Shown one piece after another: positions 7,055 to 13,856 of a stretch of DNA of 14,375 bases; the first letter of the stretch is position 1, and every line of letters begins with the position of its first letter. The notes beneath the pieces are model-generated. The model had not been told where the DNA came from and ran no database searches. It saw nothing but the letters and a program-made list of their open reading frames with translations. Both the position numbers and the translations under genes were made by a program. Location: the NCBI GenBank assembly GCA_050693155.1, contig JBOGWA010000035.1, positions 1 to 14,375 on the forward strand. The letters run 5' to 3'. This stretch comes from JBOGWA01 sp050693155 (GTDB lineage Bacteria; Actinomycetota; UBA4738; CALAEC01).

Positions 7055-8800
7055 TCAGGATCCGCGGGCGCGCCGCACGAGTTGCTTGACTCTGCTCGGG
7101 CCCACTCGGCGGGCGCCCCTTCGTTTCAACACCTCGAAGATCTCGAAACGTTCCGCGAGCGCTGCGATTCCCACAACGTCCTTCGGCCGCGCACGCTGGA
7201 GTATCCACTCGAGTGCGCGGAGCTCGTCGGCGAAGGCGGGGATGTCCTTCGGGTTCCAGCCTGCCTCCACGGCGCCTCTGCGGAGATCGCCGACGACCGC
7301 TTTCGGGTCTGCCCCGCGCAGGTACCGCCCGAGTTGCGCGATGGCGAGGTGGTCGGCCCCGCGCCCGGCAGCCTGGCCCATCCCCCGCCGGATCTCCCGC
7401 GTGCGGTCGCCCGCGGCCGAGTAGGCGATCCAGATCTCGGCGCCGGGCGCGCGGAGTCCCCGGCAGATCTCGACGAGGCCGCGCATCCCGTCCTCGTTAT
7501 GGGCGTAGTCGATCACGACGACCCGCCCCTTCAGCTCAAACACGTTCGCCCGCCCCGGGTTTCGCTCGGGATCCGGGACGAACGAGCGAAGCCCCTCAAC
7601 GACCCTTCGTTGCGAGAGGCCGATCCCCAGCGCGGCCGCGGTTGCCGCCATCGCGTTCTGCGTGTGCTGGCTCGAGACCCCGGCCAGCGTGACAGGCACA
7701 TCCTCGAGACGGACCAGCGAGCGGGTCGTCGTTCCCGGACCGAAGAGCGTGAGCTTCCGGTCGAGCACGCTGATCGCACGCCCCCGCTCGGCGAGCGCCG
7801 TCCGGATCGCCGGATGGTCGGGGTCGAGCGAGAAGAGATACGGGCGACCACGGATCTGTCGCCGCATCGCGAGCACGCGGGGGTCATCGGCGTTCAAGAC
7901 ACACCACCCATCAGGCTTCGTGATCCGGATGATCGCCGCCTTCACCTCCGCGAGCTGGTCGAGCGATCGCACCCCGTGAAGGTCGAGATGGTCGGCCTGG
8001 ACGTTCGTGACGACCGCCACGTCGTTGTGGGCGGTACCGATCCCCCGAAGCAGGATTCCGCCCCGGGCGGTTTCCAGAATTGCGACCTGCGGGTTCAGCG
8101 CAAGCGCCTTCGCGGCGCCGCCGGGGCCCGAGTAGTCGCCGGAGGCGACAAGGCGATCATTCAAGAAGACTCCATCGGTCGAGGAGTACGCGACCTTCTT
8201 CCCCGCCGAGCGCGCAAGGTGCGCGAGCAGCCGCACCGTCGTCGTCTTTCCGTTCGTTCCCGTCACCGCCACGACGGGGATCGTCGGCTCGAGAACCCGA
8301 GCCGCCGGTCCCGGCTCCGCGCCGACGAGCCGCGCGGTCGTGATCGCCACGAGGTCACGGAACGGGCGCCGTGCGGACAGCAAGTCGCGAAGGAGCGGGG
8401 CGATCGCTCGCCCGAGAGCCTCGGCGGCGCCCCGCCGACGCCAGGGATAGGCGACGACGATCTGATCGGGCTCCGACCCGACTCGCCCGCGAACCGCGAG
8501 CCGCGAGCCGGAGGCCCGGGCGACCGAGCGAGTCACCTGCGCTGCCAGCCGCGCGACGAAGCGGCGCCGCTCCTCGGAGCGAGCCGCTCCCGACCGGACG
8601 GGCCGCCCTCCCGGGCCTCGGACTCCGAGCCGATCGGCGAATACCGTAACCCGTCGTTCGGCGATCTCGAGCCATCCGGGGATGGCAAGCGTGAGCTTGA
8701 CCGCCGGCTTCGTGAAGTAGATGTTCGGGCCGACGAGCACCCGAAGCTCGACGAGCCTGACCGGTGTCTTAGACGGCTTCGCCGAGCGCCTCGACCTCAC
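7055..8800 (-). CDS. CphA-like N domain plus Mur ligase, no ATP-grasp domain
   Basis: A 581-residue ligase related to cyanophycin synthetase. After a basic leader, RVLVGPNIYFTKPAVKL matches the CphA N domain opening, and QIVVAYPWRRRGAAEALGRA matches its end. The Mur-ligase module follows at once: P-loop TGTNGKTTT (180-188), the CphA-type ARGGIL (245-250), NVQADHLD (266-273), NADDP and DYAHNEDG (431-438). The ATP-grasp domain, about 260 residues in CphA, is absent; only about 30 residues separate the N domain from the Mur module. The HVAEH block of the N domain is also lost. By homology it should join an amino acid to an acceptor carboxylate using ATP, but substrate and product are unknown. 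The start is uncertain: GTG 8800 (used here, 32-bp overlap with the sigma gene) or GTG 8854 (86-bp overlap); neither has a clear ribosome binding site. The product lies between sigma and msrB in one transcript direction. Confidence 0.85.
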   Translation of the reverse strand: MRSRRSAKPSKTPVRLVELRVLVGPNIYFTKPAVKLTLAIPGWLEIAERRVTVFADRLGVRGPGGRPVRSGAARSEERRRFVARLAAQVTRSVARASGSRLAVRGRVGSEPDQIVVAYPWRRRGAAEALGRAIAPLLRDLLSARRPFRDLVAITTARLVGAEPGPAARVLEPTIPVVAVTGTNGKTTTVRLLAHLARSAGKKVAYSSTDGVFLNDRLVASGDYSGPGGAAKALALNPQVAILETARGGILLRGIGTAHNDVAVVTNVQADHLDLHGVRSLDQLAEVKAAIIRITKPDGWCVLNADDPRVLAMRRQIRGRPYLFSLDPDHPAIRTALAERGRAISVLDRKLTLFGPGTTTRSLVRLEDVPVTLAGVSSQHTQNAMAATAAALGIGLSQRRVVEGLRSFVPDPERNPGRANVFELKGRVVVIDYAHNEDGMRGLVEICRGLRAPGAEIWIAYSAAGDRTREIRRGMGQAAGRGADHLAIAQLGRYLRGADPKAVVGDLRRGAVEAGWNPKDIPAFADELRALEWILQRARPKDVVGIAALAERFEIFEVLKRRGARRVGPSRVKQLVRRARGS

Positions 8801-9854
8801 GGGCGACGGCGAGGCGGGAGAGCGCCTTCTGCTCGATCTTCCGGATTCGCTCACGGGAGAGACCGAGCCGGTCGGCGATCTCCTTCAGGGTCCAGGGCTC
8901 GTCGTCCTTCAGCCCGTAGCGCAGCACGATGACTTCGCGCTCCACGTCGGGGAGGTCGTCGACGGCCTTTCGGAGCGCATCGGTACGCAGGCTGAGGTGG
9001 ACCTCCTCTTCGGGAGACTCCTCGTCGTCGGCGACGAGGTCGCCCATGACCGTGGAGTCGTCCTCGCCCGAGCGGATCGGCTGATCGAGGCTCGTCACCG
9101 CACGGGCCGCGTCACGAACCCGCTCGATCTGCTCGAGCGGCACCTGGAGGTCGCCGGCGATCTCCTCGTCGGTCGGCTCGCGCCCGAGACGCGCGCCGAG
9201 CTCCCGCTCGGCACGAGCGACGCGGAACTCCAGCTCGGCGACATGGGCGGGTAGCCGGATCGTTCGCGCCTGATTGTGGACGCCACGGGTCACGGCCTGG
9301 CGGATCCACCAGGTCGCGTACGTCGAGAACTTCAGCCCGCGCCGCCAGTCGAACTTCTCCGTAGCTCGGATGAGGCCGAACACGCCCTCCTGAATCAGGT
9401 CCAGCAAGGAGAGGCCGTAACCCTGATACCGCTTGGCGATCGAGACTACGAGGCGAAGGTTGGAGTTGATCATCCGGTTCTTCGCTTCCATGTCGCCCTG
9501 CTCGATCCCCTTCGCGAGCTCGACCTCCTCCTCGGCCGTAAGCAGTCGGTGCCGCCCGATCTCGTTCAGGAACAGACGGAGTGTGTCCGAGGTCGCCGCG
9601 GCCAGGTCTTCGCTCTGGTGCGCGGACTTCCGCTCCTCGCGGCCGACGTCGTCGTGCACGACCACGCCGCGCTCTTCGATCTGCGCGAAGAGCAACTCGG
9701 TCTCCTCGTCGGAGAGCTCGGCTCGGCGCACGAGGTCCTGGACCTCGGACAGCTCGACCGAACCGTCTTCCTGGCCACGCTCGAGAAGCGAGGCCGCGTC
9801 GGGGTTGGCCAGCAGAACTTCAATTCGATCCATCTCAGTCATTTTGTCGGTCAT
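8769..9854 (-). CDS. RNA polymerase sigma factor, RpoD/SigA type
   Basis: A 361-residue sigma70-family factor with all DNA- and core-binding regions. Region 1.2 is at about 89-122, and region 2 at about 126-197 includes NRMINSNLRLVVSIAKRY, DLIQEGVFGLIRA and the -10-reading KFSTYATWWIRQAVTR. Region 3 is at about 205-265, the 3.2 finger near MGDLVADDE (270-278), and region 4 at about 295-350 has a helix-turn-helix in TLKEIADRLGLSRERIRKIEQKAL. A short acidic N-terminal part (10-85) resembles a reduced region 1.1. It could be the housekeeping factor or a group 2 paralogue: the change of the usual RAIADQARTIR to RGVHNQARTIR leaves this open. The start is ATG 9854 with AGGTGG at 9869-9864, 9 nt upstream; in-frame ATGs at 9842 and 9833 are less well placed. 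It heads the minus-strand run ligase-msrB-AidB-like. Confidence 0.95.
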   Translation of the reverse strand: MTDKMTEMDRIEVLLANPDAASLLERGQEDGSVELSEVQDLVRRAELSDEETELLFAQIEERGVVVHDDVGREERKSAHQSEDLAAATSDTLRLFLNEIGRHRLLTAEEEVELAKGIEQGDMEAKNRMINSNLRLVVSIAKRYQGYGLSLLDLIQEGVFGLIRATEKFDWRRGLKFSTYATWWIRQAVTRGVHNQARTIRLPAHVAELEFRVARAERELGARLGREPTDEEIAGDLQVPLEQIERVRDAARAVTSLDQPIRSGEDDSTVMGDLVADDEESPEEEVHLSLRTDALRKAVDDLPDVEREVIVLRYGLKDDEPWTLKEIADRLGLSRERIRKIEQKALSRLAVAREVEALGEAV

Positions 9855-9867
9855 TTCATCTCGCCAC

Positions 9868-9885
9868 CTGAAACAACTGAAACAA
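9868..9885. repeat. Tandem 9-bp repeat before the sigma gene
   Basis: CTGAAACAA occurs twice in perfect tandem (9868-9876 and 9877-9885). On the gene's strand it is TTGTTTCAG twice, ending just at the ribosome binding site of the sigma factor. It could be a binding site in the leader or a chance AT-rich duplication. Confidence 0.5.
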
Positions 9886-9989
9886 AGGCCGGACCGCGGA
9901 TTAAATCACATCCGCCTCGCGAAGTTGCGCAAAGGAATCCGCTCGCGCCGAACGCTTCGCGCGCATTCTTCCGAGAGGCCCACTTTCCA

Positions 9990-10012
9990 TAACCCGGCTC
10001 TGGACCGGGTTA
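9990..10012. other. Perfect 8-bp hairpin upstream of the sigma gene
   Basis: TAACCCGG (9990-9997) and CCGGGTTA (10005-10012) form a perfect inverted repeat round a 7-nt loop. It lies in the 216-nt gap between the stop of the propeller-glycosidase gene (10071) and the sigma start (9854). No T-run follows on the minus strand, so it is not a classic terminator. It could be a protein operator, a U-tract-free terminator or a leader structure. A smaller 5-bp hairpin (CTGCC-AGT-GGCAG, 10057-10069) follows the upstream stop. Nothing else is recognised in this gap. Confidence 0.45.
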
Positions 10013-10070
10013 TTCCCCGCAACCCGTGTCCCTATTCTCGCAGGTTGGGCGCTTTCCTGCCAGTGGCAGA

Positions 10071-12332
10071 TTAGGCAGACCGGAAGAATCGGACAATCCA
10101 CGACAGCTCGGGAGGTAGACGAGCGCCGCGCCGAGCCAGCAAGTCGAGGAAGCCCCCGGTCGAAGCGGGGTCGAGGTACGCGCGGAACAGCGACCCGGAA
10201 GCCTCAGGCCACCCGGATCGGTTGCCCTGGGTCCCGGGCTCACCCTGATCTCCTCCAGGGTGCACGAGGATCGCCGACGAGACGGACCGTTCGCCCCCGT
10301 CGGAGGGTCGGTTCACGACCTTCCCTTTCACGACCATCGTGGAGGAGCCGCCTCCGTCGAGGTTCATGGCCTCCACCGCGCCCTGGCGCCGGAACTCCTG
10401 CGCGAACTCGGAGAGCGTCATCCCGATGGACCAGCCCGAACGCCGCCCGTCCACAACGACGAGAAGGATCTGACCGCCACCCGTGATTCCCACTCCGGTT
10501 CTCGGATGTCTCCCACAGATCGAGCCCGAGCACGGGCCGAGCACGATCTGACCGCTGCGAACGAGCAGAGGAAATCCGCCGACGGAGTCGAGCACCCCGG
10601 GGAAGCCGAGCGACCACGTGACGTCGACCGTGTTCCCCGGTTGCAAGGACCTGAGGAGCAGGGCTTCCGTACTTCCGGCTTGCGCGACCACGACCACTCC
10701 GCCCTGCGTTGACAGCGGGCTCCCCGAGCAGCTGGTTTCGTCCACCCGATGCGGCCGCTCTGCCCCACCCTGCACGAAGCGGAACCCTCCTGATGCGATC
10801 AGGCGAGCCGCGCACACGAATCCGGGCGGGGACTCGAGCGAGCCTCCTTCCTGCGAGAACGCCGCGAGCTGACTGAAGACGGGATCGCCGTTGTTCCACT
10901 CCTCGATAGAGAACACGTCCCCGCTCGACTTCCGGAGCGAAATGGTCTGAGAGGGCGCGTTGATGAAGGCCGTCTGCTCGTTGTGGGCAACCGCGAAGTT
11001 CGGCCCGGATTGGATTGGCGTCTGAACGAGGTCGCCGTCCTCGGCAAACGCATGCGCCGGGCGGGGGCCTGCAATTGCGAAGTCACCGTTGACCGCCGCG
11101 ACCGCGCCGTGCCGCTTGGCCATCGAGCTCGTTCGCTCAAGATTTCCGAGCTGGTTCCCGGCAAGGGCCGTGTCGATCGTCGCCGCCTTCCTCGGGTTCA
11201 CCTTCAGCACGAACACTCGCCGCGGACCCGGGCGTCGCCATGTTGTGTACTTGACGCCTGGGGCGACCTTTCGCGAGCGTTGACGCGCGCCCCCTTTCGC
11301 TTTCGCCGACCTACGGCCTATTGCGTCAGCCGCGAGCTCCGCCGCTTGCACGTCGGTCCGCACGAGGGCGTCGGGGTTCTCCTCGCGATTGCTGCCGCTC
11401 CCGCCTCCTCCCGCCACGGCCTGCCAGGAGGGGGAGAGATCGGCTCCGGGGCTCTCGACCAGCGGAGTCGCCTCCGCCGTCGCTAGATCGAGGGAGTAGA
11501 TGTCCGGGTTCCCTCCTCCCGTCGCGTGGCGAACGAACGCAATCCTCGAGCCATCGGGCGCCCAGGCCGGGTCGTAGTCCTCCTGGCCGACCAGCGTAAG
11601 GTTCTGTTCTCCGCTCCCATCCACATTCATAACCCAGACGTCGGAGCTTCCGACTGGGCAACAACGATCGAATGCGATTCGGGTCCCATCGGGCGCCCAG
11701 TCCGGGTTCGCGTCGATGAACGGGTTCGTGGTGAGGGCTCCTGCTGCCGAACCGTCCCCATTCATGACCCAGATCTCCGGAAACCCGCCGCCGCGGTTCG
11801 ACACGAAAGCGATTCGGTCGAGCGTGGGAGACCATGTCGGGCTTCCGTTCCAGACGCCGGGGCCGGTGTCGGTAAGCCTTCTTCGGCCGCCCCCATCGGT
11901 CGAGCGAACGGAGTAGATGTTCGTGGTCCCTTGGTTCGGCTTCGACCGGACGAAGGCGATCCGCGAACCGTCCGACGACCAGGCAGGCTGACGGTCGAAC
12001 GACAGGTCGTCGGTGAGGCGCGTTGCCCCTCCACCGTCTGCACTCATAACGTAGATGCTCGAGTTCCCGGTCCCATCGGTCCGCGCGAATGCGATCTTCG
12101 ACCCGTCCGCCGAGAAGGCAGGGTCGAGATCCGCTCCAGGACCCGACGTGAGATTCTGGTCGCCGCCTCCCTGGGAACCGACGGAGAAGAGATCGGCCTC
12201 ACCGGTGCGGAGGCTCGAGAATGCGATCTTTCCTGCTCCTCCCGGAAACGACGCCCGGGCCGGAATGGGCGCGCCGAGGAGCCCCGCGACGAGCGCGGCC
12301 GAGAGGCACGCGACAACCAGTCTCGTTCTCAT
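10071..12332 (-). CDS. Secreted TolB-type beta-propeller fused to NAGPA phosphodiester glycosidase domain
   Basis: A 753-residue exported protein. Residues 1-27 are a signal peptide (MRTR, hydrophobic core, PARA-S cleavage site). Residues about 34-304 hold six PD40/TolB-like blades, each with a GKIAF/SRIAF-type strand and D-x-x-PAW or PDG turns (for example QPAWSSDGSRIAF). A Gly/Ser linker follows. Residues about 350-690 match the NAGPA (phosphodiester glycosidase) fold: VNGDFA (415-419), RHPRTGVGI (608-616), VVDGR (626-630) and NLDGGGSSTMV (657-667), the family's signature. In animals NAGPA removes GlcNAc from mannose-6-phosphate sites; bacterial members act on extracellular glycans or phosphodiester-linked sugars, substrate unknown here. 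The ATG at 12332 is chosen because the signal peptide begins there; the open frame runs further upstream to 12413 without sense. No ribosome binding site is evident. The upstream neighbour is also secreted. Confidence 0.88.
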   Translation of the reverse strand: MRTRLVVACLSAALVAGLLGAPIPARASFPGGAGKIAFSSLRTGEADLFSVGSQGGGDQNLTSGPGADLDPAFSADGSKIAFARTDGTGNSSIYVMSADGGGATRLTDDLSFDRQPAWSSDGSRIAFVRSKPNQGTTNIYSVRSTDGGGRRRLTDTGPGVWNGSPTWSPTLDRIAFVSNRGGGFPEIWVMNGDGSAAGALTTNPFIDANPDWAPDGTRIAFDRCCPVGSSDVWVMNVDGSGEQNLTLVGQEDYDPAWAPDGSRIAFVRHATGGGNPDIYSLDLATAEATPLVESPGADLSPSWQAVAGGGGSGSNREENPDALVRTDVQAAELAADAIGRRSAKAKGGARQRSRKVAPGVKYTTWRRPGPRRVFVLKVNPRKAATIDTALAGNQLGNLERTSSMAKRHGAVAAVNGDFAIAGPRPAHAFAEDGDLVQTPIQSGPNFAVAHNEQTAFINAPSQTISLRKSSGDVFSIEEWNNGDPVFSQLAAFSQEGGSLESPPGFVCAARLIASGGFRFVQGGAERPHRVDETSCSGSPLSTQGGVVVVAQAGSTEALLLRSLQPGNTVDVTWSLGFPGVLDSVGGFPLLVRSGQIVLGPCSGSICGRHPRTGVGITGGGQILLVVVDGRRSGWSIGMTLSEFAQEFRRQGAVEAMNLDGGGSSTMVVKGKVVNRPSDGGERSVSSAILVHPGGDQGEPGTQGNRSGWPEASGSLFRAYLDPASTGGFLDLLARRGARLPPELSWIVRFFRSA

Positions 12333-12487
12333 TGGGAGTTCGTCTCTAAGAACGCGTCGAGACCGTTCCGAGTAACGCTCGCCAGGATGCCACACGAGCG
12401 AAACGAGGACCACGACCAGCCCCTTTACCCCCTTGAGCAGGGCAAACGAGTGTATTCGCGGAAGTCGGTTGCGCTAACGTGTGCGCG

Positions 12488-12536
12488 CCGGTTGGGGGCG
12501 CCTCGGCAGGACTTCCCCCCTGAGGCGCCCCACCGG
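12488..12536. other. Long GC-rich inverted repeat, possible terminator
   Basis: The left arm is CCGGT plus GGGGCGCCTC (12488-12492 and 12495-12504, with a TG bulge) and the right arm GAGGCGCCCCACCGG (12522-12536). They make a 15-bp stem with a 17-nt loop. It lies 18 nt beyond the stop of the secreted protein gene that ends at 12555, in the gap before the propeller gene. No T-run follows on the minus strand. It is therefore either a U-tract-free terminator, as described in actinobacteria, or a regulatory or mRNA-stabilising structure separating the two genes. The rest of the 222-nt gap shows nothing else clear. Confidence 0.6.
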
Positions 12537-12554
12537 TCTCTAGAAATGGGGCCT

Positions 12555-13226
12555 CTACTTCGTGATCGTGATCTTCTGACTGATCTTTTTCTTCTTTCCT
12601 TCCGTGCTCGTGAAGAGCGCCTGGAACGTGTAGGAGCCCGGCTTCGACGGGTTCGTCCAAATCTCGACGTCACCCGCGCTCTGATTGACCGTGAGATCGA
12701 AGATGAACGGCGCGCACGTCGGCGCGCTGGGCGTGCTGCCCTCCGATGCCACTTGGGCCGTGAGCGTGTGTCCCTTCGTCTCGCTCCCGGTGATGATCAC
12801 GTCGATCGCCTGGAGTCCCATTCCGATATCGACGACCCAGACCGCCTTGGCCTTGCTCTCCTCCTCGGTTCGATCGCGCTCGGCGAGGTCGACGGGCAAG
12901 TTCAGCGGGACAGTTCCCGGCGTTCCGGTCTCGCATCCCGGACCGAAGTCGATAGTGATCTCGCCGCTCCCCAGCGTTTCGCCGTCCGCGATGTCCTTGT
13001 CCTCGGGCACATCGAACCCTTTCGGGATCTTCAGCACGATGACGTCGATCGCTTCCTCGCCGTCGTCCTGTTCGAGGTGAAACGACAGCTCCGGGTTGGC
13101 GCTCACCTTCGTATCGGAGATGTCGAAGGAAGACTTCGGGCTGAAGTCCTGAGCGCCGGCGGGCGCCGGGACCAAGAGCGAAAGGGCAACTCCGAATCCG
13201 AGGATCGAGAGAAGACGACGGTTCAT
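12555..13226 (-). CDS. Secreted protein of unknown function
   Basis: A 223-residue protein that I do not recognise. Residues 1-25 are a good signal peptide (MNRR, hydrophobic core, PAGA then QD). The mature part is rich in alternating hydrophobic and polar residues (DVIVLKIP, GEITIDF, AVWVVDIG, AIDVIITG, PFIFDLTV, GSYTFQALF, ISQKITIT), which points to an all-beta, perhaps immunoglobulin-like, fold. Two cysteines (GPGCETG and PTCAPF) could form one disulfide. The C-terminus is basic (GKKKK). No membrane anchor, sorting signal or catalytic motif is seen. The start is ATG 13226, because GGGAGG at 13240-13235 sits 8 nt upstream; a GTG three codons earlier overlaps that ribosome binding site. It precedes the secreted propeller-glycosidase gene on the same strand. 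Confidence 0.8.
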   Translation of the reverse strand: MNRRLLSILGFGVALSLLVPAPAGAQDFSPKSSFDISDTKVSANPELSFHLEQDDGEEAIDVIVLKIPKGFDVPEDKDIADGETLGSGEITIDFGPGCETGTPGTVPLNLPVDLAERDRTEEESKAKAVWVVDIGMGLQAIDVIITGSETKGHTLTAQVASEGSTPSAPTCAPFIFDLTVNQSAGDVEIWTNPSKPGSYTFQALFTSTEGKKKKISQKITITK

Positions 13227-13234
13227 CGCGGGCA

Positions 13235-13240
13235 CCTCCC
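13235..13240 (-). promoter_or_regulatory. Ribosome binding site deciding the start of the secreted protein
   Basis: GGGAGG on the minus strand, 8 nt before ATG 13226. It overlaps the alternative GTG at 13235, which is therefore unlikely to be the start. Confidence 0.75.
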
Positions 13241-13242
13241 TA

Positions 13243-13264
13243 GCGGTTCCTCATGCGGTTCCTC
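13243..13264. repeat. Two direct copies of GCGGTTCCTC in a divergent intergenic region
   Basis: GCGGTTCCTC at 13243-13252 and again at 13255-13264 gives a 12-bp period, about one helical turn. The repeats lie between the divergent secreted-protein gene and the DUF3052 gene, in the leader of the former. The spacing would suit a dimeric regulator binding one face of the DNA, but no regulator is identified. Confidence 0.5.
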
Positions 13265-13288
13265 CGAAGGTAGTACTTCTCCAATGAC

Positions 13289-13294
13289 TAGCAT
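13289..13294 (+). promoter_or_regulatory. Candidate -10 box of the DUF3052 gene
   Basis: TAGCAT (TANNNT pattern) ends 8 nt before the GTG start at 13303, and no Shine-Dalgarno lies between. The arrangement matches those before cphB and the ArsR-type gene and suggests a leaderless message. No -35 is visible. Confidence 0.4.
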
Positions 13295-13302
13295 TTCCCT
13301 TC

Positions 13303-13707
13303 GTGAGCGACGCCGCACCGCTTCCACAGAAGCTCGGAATCCGGGAAGGCGCGGTCGTCGCGATCCTCCGGGCTCCGGAGGGGTTCGACCGGACGCTCGG
13401 CGATCTGCCGACCGGCGTCTCGCTCCGTTCGCGAGCTGCGGGCACGAATGACGTCGTCGTGTTCTTCACACGATCGAAGACGGAGCTCGCCGATCGCTTC
13501 CGAGGTCTCGCGAGGCTGCTGACGCCCGCAGGAGGCCTCTGGATCGCCTATCCAAAGAAGGCCTCCGGCGTTCCGACCGATCTCTCTTTCGAGGCCGTGC
13601 AGCGAATCGGGCTGGAGGGCGAGCTCGTCGACAACAAGTCATGCGCGATCGACGACGTCTGGACCGCCGTCAGGTTCGTCGTTCGCCTCGAAGACCGAGG
13701 AGGCTAG
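13303..13707 (+). CDS. DUF3052 family protein
   Basis: A 134-residue protein with the DUF3052 pattern: an opening PLPQKLGIREGAVVAILRAPEGF, a hydrophobic strand NDVVVFFTRSKTEL, the GGLWIAYPKKASG block (75-87) and the closing LVDNKSCAIDDVWTAVRFVVR. The function of the family is unknown; no enzyme motif is visible. It is small, cytoplasmic and apparently complete. The GTG start gives the family's normal N-terminus and has no ribosome binding site. The leucine codons, by my count about 10 CTC to 4 CTG, agree with the rest of the actinobacterial-style window and contrast with mtnA just downstream. Its stop at 13705-13707 is the last point clearly belonging to that genome. Confidence 0.85.
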   Translation: MSDAAPLPQKLGIREGAVVAILRAPEGFDRTLGDLPTGVSLRSRAAGTNDVVVFFTRSKTELADRFRGLARLLTPAGGLWIAYPKKASGVPTDLSFEAVQRIGLEGELVDNKSCAIDDVWTAVRFVVRLEDRGG

Positions 13708-13709
13708 CG

Positions 13710-13856
13710 AAGCGGCAGGGGTTGCCGTTCGCCGGCGTGCGGCTGGCGGATGCCGCGGCCCTCTCGCCGGTGCACGCGGATCTGATCGCGCGCCTGTGCG
13801 ATCCGGCGCTCGCCCGCACTTCGCCCCGCGTCACGCTGGAGGCGGGCGTTGCGTAG
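13710..13856 (+). pseudogene. C-terminal fragment of an unrecognised gene upstream of mtnA
   Basis: The frame that ends at TAG 13854-13856 reads through a plausible protein end (GLPFAGVRLADAAAL, then SPVHADLIARLCDPALARTSP and LEAGVA). It has the same GCG/CTG-rich codon style as mtnA, and its stop overlaps the mtnA start by 8 bp, as in an operon. No start or N-terminal part exists: the frame runs back directly into the end of the DUF3052 gene, where its translation turns into arginine-rich shadow. It is most simply the tail of a gene whose front is missing because of a junction near 13700-13740. I do not recognise the family. Confidence 0.5.
13838..13842 (+). promoter_or_regulatory. Ribosome binding site of mtnA
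   Basis: GGAGG with a 6-nt spacer to TTG 13849. It supports the TTG as the start and translational coupling to the preceding fragment. Confidence 0.6.

Noticed and set aside
6929..8932. A 667-codon open frame on the plus strand opposite the CphA-like ligase and msrB
   Set aside because: Its translation is rich in Arg, Pro and Asp with no domain pattern. It mirrors minus-strand genes with clear motifs, and is a product of high third-position GC.
9990..10012. The perfect hairpin as a classic rho-independent terminator
   Set aside because: No run of T follows on the strand of either neighbouring gene, so it is listed only as a structure of unknown role.
9855..10070. A tRNA or small RNA gene in the gap before the sigma factor
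   Set aside because: No cloverleaf, TTCGA-type T-loop or anticodon arm could be built, and no promoter-terminator pair was found.
12333..12413. An N-terminal extension of the propeller-glycosidase protein to GTG 12413
   Set aside because: It would place 27 charged residues before an evident signal peptide, which starts cleanly at ATG 12332.
11526..13451. A 641-codon plus-strand frame across the two secreted-protein genes
   Set aside because: It runs through both genes and the hairpin between them, is arginine-rich with no recognisable fold, and lies opposite signal-peptide-bearing proteins.
13703..13708. GCTAGC palindrome at the suspected junction as a cloning scar
   Set aside because: A six-base restriction site is expected by chance, and four of its bases come from the DUF3052 gene's own last codon and stop; it is not evidence of a cloning join.
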